A stretch of DNA of 64,000 nt from Ardenticatenaceae bacterium. GTDB taxonomy: Bacteria > Chloroflexota > Anaerolineae > Promineifilales > Promineifilaceae. Made by a program: the position numbers and the translations under genes. Where the stretch lies: contig JACKBV010000010.1 in the NCBI GenBank assembly GCA_020634315.1, positions 65,911 to 129,910 on the forward strand, given 5' to 3'. A model generated the notes under the pieces. It was not told the origin of the DNA and did no database searches. It saw only the letters and a program-made list of their open reading frames with translations. This document shows positions 27,648 through 36,128 of the stretch, in pieces; position 1 is the stretch's first letter, and each line of letters begins with the position of its first letter.

Positions 27648-29291
27648 ATGGAACTCCGACAATATATTAATATTTTCCGAAGATGGTTTTGGTTGGTTTT
27701 ACTTGGTACAGGAATAGCGGGATTTTCAGCTTATATTTTTAACCGCACGCAACAACCTATCTACCAGGCAACTTCTGTGTTGTTGATCATGGAAGGAAGT
27801 CCATCAACCACAACCGAATTCAGTGCTATTCAATCCAGCGAGCGCCTGGCTCAATCTTATATTGAGCGCCTGACAAATTATGAGGTTCTTGAAGTAGCTA
27901 TTGCCAATCTTGGTTTGACTATGCAGGCCAAGGAGCTTCAAGAATCTATGCAGGTGAGTTTGGTAAATAACTCTCACCTCATTGCCTTAAGTGTCAAGCA
28001 TACTTCTCCAAAGATAGCGGCCGCATTGGCAAATGAAATCCCCACAGTCTTTGCAGTTCGCAATATGGAATTGCAAACAGATCGTTTTGCCAGCTCTAAA
28101 CTAAATCTGGAAACAGAACTTAATGATGTTCGTGCAGAACTCTTGTTAGCAGAGGCGCAACTGGCAGAAGCTCAAAGCGCAAGCAACGATTCAACAGTTA
28201 TTGCTCAATTAGCCGACAGAGTTTTACGTTTACGAGATACCCATTCCCGATTGTTGCAAAGCTATGAAGACATCCGTATTGCAGAAGCAAGCAGCCTAAA
28301 CAATATTATTATTGACCAACATGCCCGCCCCCCTGTTTCGCCGATTAGCCCGCGTGTTTTGTCAAATGCGGTTTTAGGAGCTGCTGTGGGCGGCATGTTA
28401 AGTCTTGGTCTCATCTTTTTAATAGAGTATCTTGACGATACCATTCAGGAGCCAGAGCAGATAGAAAATGAGTGGGGAGTGACAACAATAGGATTGGTTC
28501 CAGTCATTGACACAGAAAAACTTGACGGATCGCTTGTCATGATAAAATCGCCGCGTTCGCTAGAAGCAGAATCTTATCGGCAATTGCGGACAAATATTCA
28601 ATATGTTGATGCAAGCCATGATCTCAAGGTAATACTTGTCACCAGCCCCAATCCAGGTGATGGTAAAACGACAACAGCTGCTAACTTGGCAATCTCTCTG
28701 GCGCAGATGGGCAAGAATGTGATTCTGGTCGATGCAGATTTGCGACGTCCCAGACTTCATCAGGTTTTTGAAGTTTCCAATGCACAGGGATTAACAAATT
28801 TGTTTTTAGAAAAAGAGAATGATGAGGCGTTGCTGCAATCTGTTGAAATACCCAATTTGAAAGTGTTGGTGTCAGGGCCAATTCCGCCGAACCCGGCGGA
28901 ATTGTTAGGGTCGCCTCGGATGCGTAGTATTCTGGATTGGTTGACTGAGCAGGCTGATTACATTGTTTTGGATAGTCCACCGGTTTTAACTGTGACGGAT
29001 GCTATTTTATTATCCCAGATCGCAACTACTACTTTGTTGGTTGCGTGGATGGGGGGCACGAAGCAAAAGTTGTTGGAATTAGCGATGCGGCAGATTCGTG
29101 TCGTTGATGGACATCTTGCGGGTATTGTTTATAACCGTATCTCAGATAAGCGTCATGGCAGTTACTATTACTATTACCGGTCTAATCATTATTATGAGAG
29201 TACGGCAAGCCCAAATGGGATAGCAAAGTTGCTTCGCGGGACGGTTTTACTGTCTTTGGTTTCGCTTGCACAAAAATTGTTTTCTCGTTGA
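27648..29291 (+). CDS. Polysaccharide co-polymerase / bacterial tyrosine autokinase (Wzz-BY-kinase fusion)
   Basis: 547 residues. An N-terminal Wzz-like domain has a first membrane segment (FWLVLLGTGIAGFSAYIF), a periplasmic coiled-coil region (residues 150-210), and a second membrane segment (AVLGAAVGGMLSLGLIFLI). A cytoplasmic BY-kinase domain follows with Walker A SPNPGDGKTTTAANLA, Walker A' VILVDADLRRPRLH and Walker B YIVLDSPPVLT. A tyrosine cluster YYYYYRSNHYY near residue 505 is the autophosphorylation tail. Such proteins control chain length and export of capsular polysaccharide. No polymerase or glycosyltransferase genes are adjacent, which is unusual. The gene lacks the ACGGCCGT motif and has a more AT-rich codon use, suggesting a different origin. 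Confidence 0.9.
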   Translation: MELRQYINIFRRWFWLVLLGTGIAGFSAYIFNRTQQPIYQATSVLLIMEGSPSTTTEFSAIQSSERLAQSYIERLTNYEVLEVAIANLGLTMQAKELQESMQVSLVNNSHLIALSVKHTSPKIAAALANEIPTVFAVRNMELQTDRFASSKLNLETELNDVRAELLLAEAQLAEAQSASNDSTVIAQLADRVLRLRDTHSRLLQSYEDIRIAEASSLNNIIIDQHARPPVSPISPRVLSNAVLGAAVGGMLSLGLIFLIEYLDDTIQEPEQIENEWGVTTIGLVPVIDTEKLDGSLVMIKSPRSLEAESYRQLRTNIQYVDASHDLKVILVTSPNPGDGKTTTAANLAISLAQMGKNVILVDADLRRPRLHQVFEVSNAQGLTNLFLEKENDEALLQSVEIPNLKVLVSGPIPPNPAELLGSPRMRSILDWLTEQADYIVLDSPPVLTVTDAILLSQIATTTLLVAWMGGTKQKLLELAMRQIRVVDGHLAGIVYNRISDKRHGSYYYYYRSNHYYESTASPNGIAKLLRGTVLLSLVSLAQKLFSR

Positions 29292-29399
29292 CGCTATTTT
29301 CTTAAGATCAACAGTTGCTGTACAAGCTTTGCTCGAAATGAGCTGATTGTTTTATATACACCCTTTCTGCCTTGTAAATTTTATTATTGGTATTGGAAA

Positions 29400-29433
29400 C
29401 GCTTCAATTCCGCATTGGAATTGAAGCGTTTTT
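29400..29433 (+). terminator. Rho-independent terminator after the tyrosine autokinase gene
   Basis: CGCTTCAATTCC (29400-29411) pairs perfectly with GGAATTGAAGCG (29417-29428) over the loop GCATT, followed by TTTTT. It also contains the first unit of the tandem array that follows. Confidence 0.75.
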
Positions 29434-29572
29434 GCATTGAGGCTGAATTGTTTCCGCATTGCAAATTTTACTTTCCGCATTGGAGTTACCTTATTTCCGC
29501 ATTGGAGATGAATCATTTCCGCATTGGAGATTTTATTTTCCGCATTGGAGATTGTTTTTTCCAATGCGGAAA
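29410..29572. repeat. Tandem array of about 22-bp units with core TTTCCGCATTGGAG
   Basis: The core CCGCATTG starts at 29410, 29454, 29475, 29497, 29519 and 29540, with a degenerate copy (TTGCATTGAGG) near 29432. The spacing is 21-22 bp throughout. It ends in an inverted copy CCAATGCGGAA (29561-29571). ORFs across it on either strand only reflect the repeat. Confidence 0.9.
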
Positions 29573-29901
29573 TTTTGAACAGAGGCGGGGAGGTTGGCTG
29601 TGCCGAGGAGCTTGCCTGTTATCTTTGCCTGCTTTGGCTGATCCAGTAAACTGAAAGCAGATGGACAATACAAGCCCTGCGTGGTGCATTGGCGCAAGTG
29701 GTGGATTGGCTTGATTTGTGGATTGGCTGAGTTTGGCTGCCCTGGCTGGCGGCGAGACATTGGTAAAGCCTTGGTCGGTAGAGTGGCGTGGATGAAAATG
29801 AATGCGTCAAGCTCCTGGCAGGCGGGCAGAAATTGAGAGCGAGTTGGGTGTTGGGGACAGCAATCAGTGTAAATGTCCCGTTAGGATAAAGGGGGTTTAT
29901 C

Positions 29902-30900
29902 ATGACGAAGAAGCTGGTTTCTTCATTGCAAGTCGGATTGGGTGTATTTGCGGGGTGGACGATAGCACAGCAGGGTTGGGTGTTGTGGCAGTTGTCGCAA
30001 AAAGATACTGCGCAAACATTGGCAGATCAACAAAATGAAGGGGAGCCGGGGCGGCAAGAAATCGAGGTTTTGGAAACAGATACCTTCATTCGCCAACATG
30101 TCATTGAGGATGGTATTGAACGGGTCAGTTATTTACCGCGACAGCGCCGCTTTGAAACGCCGATTGTGCTGCAACATGGCATGTGGCATGGCGCATGGAG
30201 TTGGCGCGGCTGGCAGGAGTTGTTGGCGGGTTGGGGCTGGGAGAGTCATGCGCACAGCTTGCCTGGTCATGCCCTTTCCCCGGAGCAACGGCCGATTCCG
30301 TTGTGTACGCTTGATTATTACCTGGCATTTCTGAAAATGGAGATGGCGCGTCTGCCGCAGCCGCCTGTGTTAATTGGGCACAGCATGGGTGGGGCGCTTA
30401 TTCAATGGCATTTGAAGTATATTGGCGATTTACCGGCGGCTGTTTTGGTCGCACCGTGGGTGTCGCACAGCATGATTGGTGATGGGTTGTGGGGGCTGCT
30501 GCGGCTAGACCCTATGTTCCCGCTGCTGGCGATGAAGGACTGGTCGGCATCGTCCTTGATGCGTAATCCGTACCGGGCGGCGCGGGCGTTGATTAGTGAG
30601 CATGCGCAAGTGACGCCGGTTGAGTTGTTTAGTCAGTTGGGGCCGGAGTCGATCCTGGTGCTTTATCAGCACAATCCGCCGTTCTGGCAGCCACCACAGC
30701 AGATTGGGACGCCTTTGTTATGGCTGGCGGGTATGCGGGATGCGCTGCTGAGTGAGGCGGATGAACGGCGCTCGGCTGCTTTTTATGGGGCGGACTATGT
30801 GGCGATACCGGGCGCGGGGCACAATATTATGATGGAGCCGACGCAGGCGAAGACGGCGGCGCAGGTTCATGAATGGCTGGTGGCTCAGGGAATTCGTTGA
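29902..30900 (+). CDS. Alpha/beta hydrolase (lipase/esterase-like)
   Basis: 332 residues. The N-terminus has a hydrophobic stretch (VGLGVFAGWTIAQQGWVLW) that could be a signal anchor. Hydrolase motifs are clear: VLQHGMWHGAWSWRGWQELLAGWGW (oxyanion HG region and lid start), nucleophile elbow LIGHSMGGALIQWHL (Ser near residue 160), an Asp region around GMRDALLSEADERR, and catalytic His in IPGAGHNIMMEPT. The closest type is the esterase/lysophospholipase group. The substrate is unknown. It lies in the boundary zone, about 330 nt past the tandem repeat array. Confidence 0.85.
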   Translation: MTKKLVSSLQVGLGVFAGWTIAQQGWVLWQLSQKDTAQTLADQQNEGEPGRQEIEVLETDTFIRQHVIEDGIERVSYLPRQRRFETPIVLQHGMWHGAWSWRGWQELLAGWGWESHAHSLPGHALSPEQRPIPLCTLDYYLAFLKMEMARLPQPPVLIGHSMGGALIQWHLKYIGDLPAAVLVAPWVSHSMIGDGLWGLLRLDPMFPLLAMKDWSASSLMRNPYRAARALISEHAQVTPVELFSQLGPESILVLYQHNPPFWQPPQQIGTPLLWLAGMRDALLSEADERRSAAFYGADYVAIPGAGHNIMMEPTQAKTAAQVHEWLVAQGIR

Positions 30901-30976
30901 TGGTGGAGGCTTTAGATGGGGTGTTTGCTGATGGAAACGGCCGTTGCCGCTCAATGAGGCTGGTACGAGTGGATGC

Positions 30977-31005
30977 TTACCGATTTTGGTGGCATAGTTT
31001 ATAAT
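30977..31005 (+). promoter_or_regulatory. Putative promoter of the CBS-domain gene
   Basis: TTACCG (30977-30982) and a perfect TATAAT (31000-31005) are 17 nt apart, about 67 nt before the ATG at 31072. AAAGGAG lies just before that ATG. Confidence 0.6.
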
Positions 31006-31071
31006 TTAGAAAAAGCGCAGGCCAATTCCCAACTGCGAGAAACTTAGAGAAAAGAAGAAAGGAGTTCCCCT

Positions 31072-31719
31072 ATGCTCGTTAAAGAAAGAATGTCTTCCCC
31101 TGTTATTTCCGTTGGGCCGGATATGCCAATCATGGAGTGCTTAAAGCTGATGCAGGATAAAAGCATCCGCCGCACGCCAGTGTTGGACAAACAGGGTAAA
31201 TTAGTCGGGATTGTCTCAGACAAGGATTTGTTGAACGCGGCTCCTTCAGATGCAACCACCCTCAGTGTTTGGGAAATGAATTACCTGATTGGTCAGGTAA
31301 AAGTAAAAGATGTGATGACCGTCAAGGTGTTGACAGTCACAGAAGATACGCCCATTGAAGAAGCGGCATATGCGATGGTGCAAAACAAAATTGGTGGCAT
31401 GCCGGTGATGCGTGACAGCAAGGTTGTTGGCTTGATTACGGAAACCGATTTGTTCAAAATCTTCCTGGAACTGATGGGCGCACGCGATGAAGGCGTGCGG
31501 GTGACAGCATTGGTGCCAGAGAAGCTGGGCGAATTGAGCGCATTAACACACGCCATTGCTGAAGCGGGCGGCAGTTTTGTGGCATTTGGTCAATTTGCCG
31601 GGGAAAGTCCGGCGGATAAGCTGGTGACTTTTAAGGTGGCGGGGCTGACCGAGGCGGTGGTTTTGGAGAAGATACAGCCGCATATTTTGCAAGTGATTGA
31701 TATTCGCTCTTGTTGCTAA
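31072..31719 (+). CDS. Tandem CBS-domain protein with C-terminal ACT-like domain
   Basis: 215 residues. Two CBS domains: the first begins MLVKERMSSPVISVGPDMPI and ends LVGIVSDKDLL, the second begins VKDVMTVKVLTVTEDTPIEEAA and ends VGLITETDLFKIFLEL. Each carries the conserved GI/LxxxxD stretch that binds adenosine nucleotides. The C-terminal 70 residues (RVTALVPEKLGELSALTHAI) resemble an ACT ligand-binding domain. CBS pairs sense energy state through AMP, ADP or ATP. The target is unknown here, as no fused catalytic domain is present. Confidence 0.85.
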   Translation: MLVKERMSSPVISVGPDMPIMECLKLMQDKSIRRTPVLDKQGKLVGIVSDKDLLNAAPSDATTLSVWEMNYLIGQVKVKDVMTVKVLTVTEDTPIEEAAYAMVQNKIGGMPVMRDSKVVGLITETDLFKIFLELMGARDEGVRVTALVPEKLGELSALTHAIAEAGGSFVAFGQFAGESPADKLVTFKVAGLTEAVVLEKIQPHILQVIDIRSCC

Positions 31720-31730
31720 TTGAATTGCTT

Positions 31731-33026
31731 ATGAATGGAAGCCGACAGACGCGGGGAGGTGATATTCCCCGCGCTTTTCTTTTGGGGGGATTGTTGTTGT
31801 GGCTGGTAACGGCCGTTTCCCTTTCCCCACTCCTGGCACAAACCCTACCCGCTTCATCAATAAATGGGACTGGCACAGGGCAAACAATTGCCGACATTGC
31901 TCCCATCACCGATACCATCACCAGCACGTTTTACCTGCCCATACTGGCTATCCCGCCTTCGCCACAGCCCTTGCCGCCACCGCTCGTTTTGACAGGGACG
32001 CCGCCAATTGATTTTACGGCCGTTCAGGCTCAGTTACGCCAAGATGGACTCAGCCTGGGATTTAGCAAATTGGGCTTTCATGCCGGGCCAGGCGGCAATC
32101 CAGAGGGTCTGGTCGATTCGTTGTACGCCTTAGACGCGGCCGGCGTGCCCTTTACCGTGAAAAGCGTCGATACATTGACCGGCGTTTACGAAGCGCAGAT
32201 GATCATGCAGCAAAGCGATTTGCCGCATATCGCCATCTTCCGCCGCAGCATTGTGCCGCCAGGGGCCACTTCTCCCCCTTCCGGCAACCCGGACGTGCCT
32301 GACTACAACAAGACCCCAGCCGCTGCCGCTTTTGAGCATTGGGAATGGCACAAAGCGCATTTCCCCGCAGAGTTAGACCCGGCGCTCACCTGGGTGGAAA
32401 CGGTAAACGAAGTGGACAAAAACCGGTCAGAGTGGCTGGCTGCTTTTGCTTTGGAGACGGCGCAGTTGGCATTGGCCGATGGCTATAAATGGGCTGCTTT
32501 TGGTTGGGCGACGGGCGAACCAGAACCCGAACATTGGGAGTCGCCAGCCATGCTGGAATTTTTGCGTTTTGCCGGGGCGCATCCAGATCGGGTAGCCATC
32601 GCCTTGCATGAGTACAGCCTGACGGTGGACGAGATCACGCATTGGTATCCGTATTTAATCGGCCGTTTCCAATTTTTATTTGAGATTTGCGACCGTCATC
32701 ATATTCCTCGGCCAACCGTGTTGATCACAGAATGGGGATGGGAAGCGGTGCATGTTCCTGATCCGGCGGCGGCATTGGAAGATATGGCCTGGGCATCCTG
32801 GCTTTATGCCGCTTATCCGGAAGTTAAGGGGGCGACCATCTGGTACCTTGGCCCAGGGTTTGGCAATATCGCCGACGAGGCACAACTGCTGATTGAACCG
32901 CTGACGGCCTACAGCGTGAGCCATTACTTTGGCGTGACGCCGGGGCAGGGGCGGATTGATCCCTCGCTGTTTGCGCCGGTTGTGCCAACCTGGTTGTACG
33001 AACTCATGAAGGGAGACGATGGTTAG
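31731..33026 (+). CDS. Secreted glycoside-hydrolase-like protein (TIM-barrel, clan A type)
   Basis: 431 residues. Signal peptide with a basic start (MNGSRQTRGGDIPRAFLLGG) and hydrophobic core, cleaved near SPLLAQ. A short STFYLPILAIP segment of the LYLPII kind follows around residue 70, then a Pro-rich linker. The catalytic-like domain has WVETVNEVDKNRSEWL, where Asn-Glu fits an acid/base residue, and TVLITEWGWEAVH, where the Glu fits a nucleophile at the end of a beta strand, as in GH clan A. The family is not identified. A hairpin (CGCGGGGA/TTCCCCGCG, 31750-31773) overlaps the start, so a TTG start at 31791-31797 after GGGGGGA is possible, but it would lose the basic signal region. Confidence 0.6.
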   Translation: MNGSRQTRGGDIPRAFLLGGLLLWLVTAVSLSPLLAQTLPASSINGTGTGQTIADIAPITDTITSTFYLPILAIPPSPQPLPPPLVLTGTPPIDFTAVQAQLRQDGLSLGFSKLGFHAGPGGNPEGLVDSLYALDAAGVPFTVKSVDTLTGVYEAQMIMQQSDLPHIAIFRRSIVPPGATSPPSGNPDVPDYNKTPAAAAFEHWEWHKAHFPAELDPALTWVETVNEVDKNRSEWLAAFALETAQLALADGYKWAAFGWATGEPEPEHWESPAMLEFLRFAGAHPDRVAIALHEYSLTVDEITHWYPYLIGRFQFLFEICDRHHIPRPTVLITEWGWEAVHVPDPAAALEDMAWASWLYAAYPEVKGATIWYLGPGFGNIADEAQLLIEPLTAYSVSHYFGVTPGQGRIDPSLFAPVVPTWLYELMKGDDG

Positions 33027-33495
33027 GATTCACTCTGTTACCCCGACGGATAAGGCGTGGCTGACGCAATTTGTGATGGCACAGTGGGGCAGTGAGATTG
33101 TGGTCGCGCATGGCGTAACCTATTACCCAGCAGAATTGCCAGGGTTTGTGGCGCGGCTTGCTGACGAGGTTGTCGGGCTGGTGACGTATGTGATGGCGGA
33201 AGGGGCGTGTGAGATTGTGACGATTGATGCGATACGGCCGTTTCAAGGCATTGGTACACTGCTTTTAGCGGCGGTCAAAGCAGAAGCCGTACAGGCTGGC
33301 TGCCGCCGCCTCTGGCTGATCACCACCAATGACAATCTGGCAGCGCTGCGCTTTTACCAGCGGCGCGGCTTTGTGCTGGCTGCGCTGCACCGCAATGCGT
33401 TAGCGCTGTCACGACAAATCAAGCCACAAATCCCACTAATCGGAATGGACGGCATCCCTTTGCGCGATGAACTAGAGTTGGAAATGGCGTTGTAG
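33019..33495 (+). CDS. GNAT-family N-acetyltransferase
   Basis: 158 residues. Acetyl-CoA-binding motif A is visible as IRPFQGIGTLLLAAVKAEA (xxGxGxG/A-like QGIGTLL), followed by LWLITTNDNLAALRFYQRRGFVLAA, which is the canonical N-L-x-A-L-x-F-Y-x-x-x-G-F motif B. The substrate is unknown. It overlaps the end of the glycosidase-like gene by 8 nt. It converges on the GAF-domain gene with 7 nt between stop codons. Confidence 0.9.
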   Translation: MVRIHSVTPTDKAWLTQFVMAQWGSEIVVAHGVTYYPAELPGFVARLADEVVGLVTYVMAEGACEIVTIDAIRPFQGIGTLLLAAVKAEAVQAGCRRLWLITTNDNLAALRFYQRRGFVLAALHRNALALSRQIKPQIPLIGMDGIPLRDELELEMAL

Positions 33496-33502
33496 GGCGT
33501 CG

Positions 33503-34192
33503 TTACGCCTCTTTTTGTTCCTTGTCCTGGGCGCGAGCGACCGCTTCAGCTTTGAGAATAACATTGGCAGCCAGCTGCGCCACAACATTCATAATCGCCA
33601 TATCAGAATCGTCAAACGGCCGATCTTCAAATTTATTGATAGCTTGAAAAACGCCAAGAACCCGCTCATTTGCCAGAATCGGCACACAAACCATTGAACG
33701 AGTTTGAAATTGAAACGTGCGATCAACATCGTTGGAAAAACGGGGATCGCGGCTGACATCGGGGATGACGACTGCTTCGCGTTGGGCGGCAACCCATCCG
33801 GCAATCCCGGTGCCCATAGGCAAACGATGCCCGACCAGCGAGTTCTTTACCTGACCATGAACAACAGCAAAAACCAGTTCGCCTGTCGCTTCATCAACCA
33901 GCATGAGAGAGCCATCGCTGGCGTTAATGCTAAGCAGCGCCGATTGCAGCACACGTTCCAGCAGCGAGACGACATTGGTGCGTGCTGTGATCGTTACGGA
34001 TGCTTCTTGCAGCGTTCTCAGGGCACGCAGTTGCAGCCGCAGCTTGACAACCTGATCTTCCAGGTTTTCAACCTCTTGCTTCAACCGTGTATTTTCGTTT
34101 TCTAGATTGTGTAGTTTGACTTGCAGCAAACCGTCACGTTCTGCTGCTGTTTGTTTGGGTTTTTCTTTGGATTGACCGAATAAGGATTTCAT
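33503..34192 (-). CDS. Coiled-coil GAF-domain protein
   Basis: About 229 residues. An N-terminal coiled coil is strongly suggested by KLHNLENENTRLKQEVENLE and DQVVKLRLQLRALRTLQEA (residues 25-75), then a GAF domain: VLQSALLSINASDGSLMLVD, MGTGIAGWVAAQREAVVIPD, VSRDPRFSNDVD and VLGVFQAINKFEDRPFDDSD. GAF domains bind small ligands or act as sensory dimers. No output domain (kinase, cyclase or regulator) is attached, so it probably partners another protein. The ATG at 34192 is chosen because GGAG lies 6 nt upstream. Confidence 0.88.
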   Translation of the reverse strand: MKSLFGQSKEKPKQTAAERDGLLQVKLHNLENENTRLKQEVENLEDQVVKLRLQLRALRTLQEASVTITARTNVVSLLERVLQSALLSINASDGSLMLVDEATGELVFAVVHGQVKNSLVGHRLPMGTGIAGWVAAQREAVVIPDVSRDPRFSNDVDRTFQFQTRSMVCVPILANERVLGVFQAINKFEDRPFDDSDMAIMNVVAQLAANVILKAEAVARAQDKEQKEA

Positions 34193-34284
34193 CACCAACT
34201 CCATTCCTAATCAACTTAATTGCGGGTGGATAAATGATGAGACGAATGTTCGCTGTATTCCAAAATGACGGTTTATGCTTATTG

Positions 34285-34313
34285 TTGTTACAATAATGTA
34301 GGCACAGTATACC
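34285..34313 (+). promoter_or_regulatory. Putative promoter of the DinB-like gene
   Basis: TTGTTA (34285-34290) and TATACC (34308-34313) with a 17-nt spacer. A start near 34320 would make the in-frame ATG at 34314 unusable and supports the ATG at 34353. Confidence 0.5.
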
Positions 34314-34352
34314 ATGACTGTTGTTAAATCATTCAAAACTTGGAGGATTATC

Positions 34353-34856
34353 ATGGCACACCCATTGGTGACGCAGTTGCAGTTTGCGCGTAGCGAGTTT
34401 GTGCGCTGTCTGGATGGTGTTTCGGATGCCGATGCCCGTCAGCGCCTGTTGCCGATGAACTGCATAAGTTGGATGATTGGGCATCTGGCGGCGCAGGAGC
34501 AGCGTTATTGGTTTCATTTATTGCAGGGGGTGGTGTTGTTTCCGGAGTTGGAGGAGTTGGTAGGACACGGCCGTCCCGCCAGTACACCGCCCTTGGATGA
34601 GATGTGGGACGCCTGGCTTACCATTACAAGGGATGCCGATATGGGTTTGGAACTATTGACTCAGGCCGATATGACCATTCATCCCCTTTTTAATGGGCAG
34701 CCTGCCCCAGAGAGTATCGGCACAATGCTTTATCGCAATACCTATCATTATTGGTTTCACACGGGGGAAGCTTATGCTGTACGCCAGCAGCTTGGGCACA
34801 CGAATCTGCCGCAGTTTGTGGGGAGTATGGCAACGGCCGTTTATCGGCCTGAGTAA
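34353..34856 (+). CDS. DinB-like four-helix protein
   Basis: 167 residues. All-helical DinB/YfiT-like fold: LQFARSEFVRCLDGVSDADAR, then NCISWMIGHLAAQEQRYWF, where the conserved His of the first metal motif is in GHLAAQE, and later NTYHYWFHTGEAYAVRQQLGH, where HxxxE-type His residues complete the metal triad. DinB proteins are metal-dependent thiol S-transferases or stress-related proteins in bacteria. The ATG at 34353 with GGAGG at 6 nt is preferred over the upstream ATG at 34314, which sits next to the -10 element. A single cytoplasmic gene. Confidence 0.82.
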   Translation: MAHPLVTQLQFARSEFVRCLDGVSDADARQRLLPMNCISWMIGHLAAQEQRYWFHLLQGVVLFPELEELVGHGRPASTPPLDEMWDAWLTITRDADMGLELLTQADMTIHPLFNGQPAPESIGTMLYRNTYHYWFHTGEAYAVRQQLGHTNLPQFVGSMATAVYRPE

Positions 34857-34859
34857 GGT

Positions 34860-34902
34860 AAAACCGGCAAACGCAAACACATAGGCCACGTTTGCCGGTT
34901 TT
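34860..34902. terminator. Perfect 14-bp bidirectional terminator
   Basis: AAAACCGGCAAACG (34860-34873) pairs perfectly with CGTTTGCCGGTTTT (34889-34902) over a 15-nt loop. A-rich and T-rich ends make it usable in both directions. It lies between the DinB-like gene and, before the IS630 insertion, the HHH gene. Confidence 0.85.
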
Positions 34903-34914
34903 GTGCCTAGTAGT

Positions 34915-35622
34915 CTAACTAACATCTATTGACGGATACAGTTTATGCAATTTGATACGAGCATCTTCAGTTGTAAAACGCCAGCGCACGGTTGAGTTGG
35001 CTGCATTACGCCGCTTTTCCCAAGCGCCTACTTTTTCTATCATCGTGGGCTGATCGGGAATGCGGGCTTGAAGGCATTGGCGTTGAAGAACGCTCAGTTC
35101 AATTTCGGCCATATTCAACCAACTGCCGTGTTTAGGGGTGTGGTGAATTTCCAATTTTTCGATAATCCGCCGCGCTTCTTCTGGCGGGAATGCTTCATAT
35201 AAGGAAGCCAGTTTATGCGTATTGAGATTGTCCATGACCACGATGATTTTCTCGGCCTCTGGGAAATGAATATCAACCAGGTCGCGCATACAATGAGCAA
35301 AGTCAATCATCGTACGCTGGTCAGTGATTTTGACATGTCGCCACGCTTCCAGTGGTGCGAAAAAGATGAACAGGTTGCTGGTGCCATTGCGCTCATATTC
35401 ATAATCGTACTTAGCCAAAGCCCCTGGTTTGGCCGGCAACGGTCTGCGCGTCTCTTTTGTTTGTTGTTTGCTCCCTTCGTCGAAGCAAATCAAGGGCTTT
35501 TCAGGGTCATGCGGTCGATGATACACTTCCAGCACATCTTCCATCGCACACACAAAGGCCGCATTTTCTTTTTCGGGAATACACCACTGTTCGTTCAGCC
35601 AAGGCTTAAGTTCATTTTTTTT
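34915..35622 (-). CDS. IS630 transposase, DDE catalytic part (-1 frame product)
   Basis: About 235 residues when read from the slippery run. It starts KKNELKPWLNEQWCIPEKEN, a typical IS630 segment. The DDE triad is visible: ICFDEGSKQQ (first Asp), VVMDNLNTHKL (second Asp) and SWLNMAEIELSVLQRQ (Glu). The internal ATG at 35553 lacks the family's N-terminal part of this domain and is unlikely to be the natural start. Synthesis as a fusion to the upstream frame by -1 frameshifting is typical of this IS group. The triad is intact, so the element may still be active. Confidence 0.85.
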   Translation of the reverse strand, partial: KKNELKPWLNEQWCIPEKENAAFVCAMEDVLEVYHRPHDPEKPLICFDEGSKQQTKETRRPLPAKPGALAKYDYEYERNGTSNLFIFFAPLEAWRHVKITDQRTMIDFAHCMRDLVDIHFPEAEKIIVVMDNLNTHKLASLYEAFPPEEARRIIEKLEIHHTPKHGSWLNMAEIELSVLQRQCLQARIPDQPTMIEKVGAWEKRRNAANSTVRWRFTTEDARIKLHKLYPSIDVS

Positions 35623-36056
35623 AACGCGGTGCGTACCGTCTCATACGAGATCGTTTCCACGACTTCCAATTCAATCAATTTGTCAGCTAACATTTGTAGT
35701 GTCCACCGCTCGCGTCCATCAGGGGCTTCGCTGCAAGCCAGTTGGGCTAAACGCGCTTCGGCTGCCCCATCCAGTCGTTTGCTACGGGTATTGCGTGGAC
35801 GCTTGTGGTTAATAGCCGCCTCGATACCCGCTTCGACACTCATTTGTCGCGTTCGTTCCACTGTCCGGCGACTGGTATGCAGGGCACGAGCAATGTCGTC
35901 ATCTTTCCAGCCCCTATTTTCTTGGGCTTCATCGGCCATCAATAGAATACGGGCTCGTTTGAGTTTTCCTGCTGCCCCAGTGCCTTTATTGACCAGAGTC
36001 GTTAGTGATTCGCGTTCTTCAATTGTTAAAGTAACTCGGTATATCTTTGCTGGCAT
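35595..36056 (-). CDS. IS630 transposase, N-terminal helix-turn-helix part (zero frame)
   Basis: About 153 residues from the ATG at 36056, which has GAGGAAG 3 nt upstream. Two winged-helix-like segments (LKRARILLMADEAQENRGWK and IARALHTSRRTVERTRQMS), then KRPRNTRSKRLDGAAEARLA and a final segment to KKMNLSLG. The stop comes 20 nt after the A8 run (35615-35622), where the zero frame reads TTA AAA AAA ATG. The A_AAA_AAA slip leads into the catalytic frame. The frame is open to 36110. Confidence 0.85.
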   Translation of the reverse strand: MPAKIYRVTLTIEERESLTTLVNKGTGAAGKLKRARILLMADEAQENRGWKDDDIARALHTSRRTVERTRQMSVEAGIEAAINHKRPRNTRSKRLDGAAEARLAQLACSEAPDGRERWTLQMLADKLIELEVVETISYETVRTALKKMNLSLG

Positions 36057-36128
36057 TTCTTCCTCTTTTTTGTTTTCGAGAAGAATGCCTCTTTTTTTGT
36101 CAATCGTCAAAGTTTATTTGATGGACTA

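Noticed and set aside
29400..29572. CRISPR array
   Set aside because: Units are only 22 bp with about 8 bp of variable sequence, and there are no cas genes.
29352..29654. ORFs on both strands over the 22-bp array with repeated NAE/CG residues
   Set aside because: They merely translate the tandem repeat.
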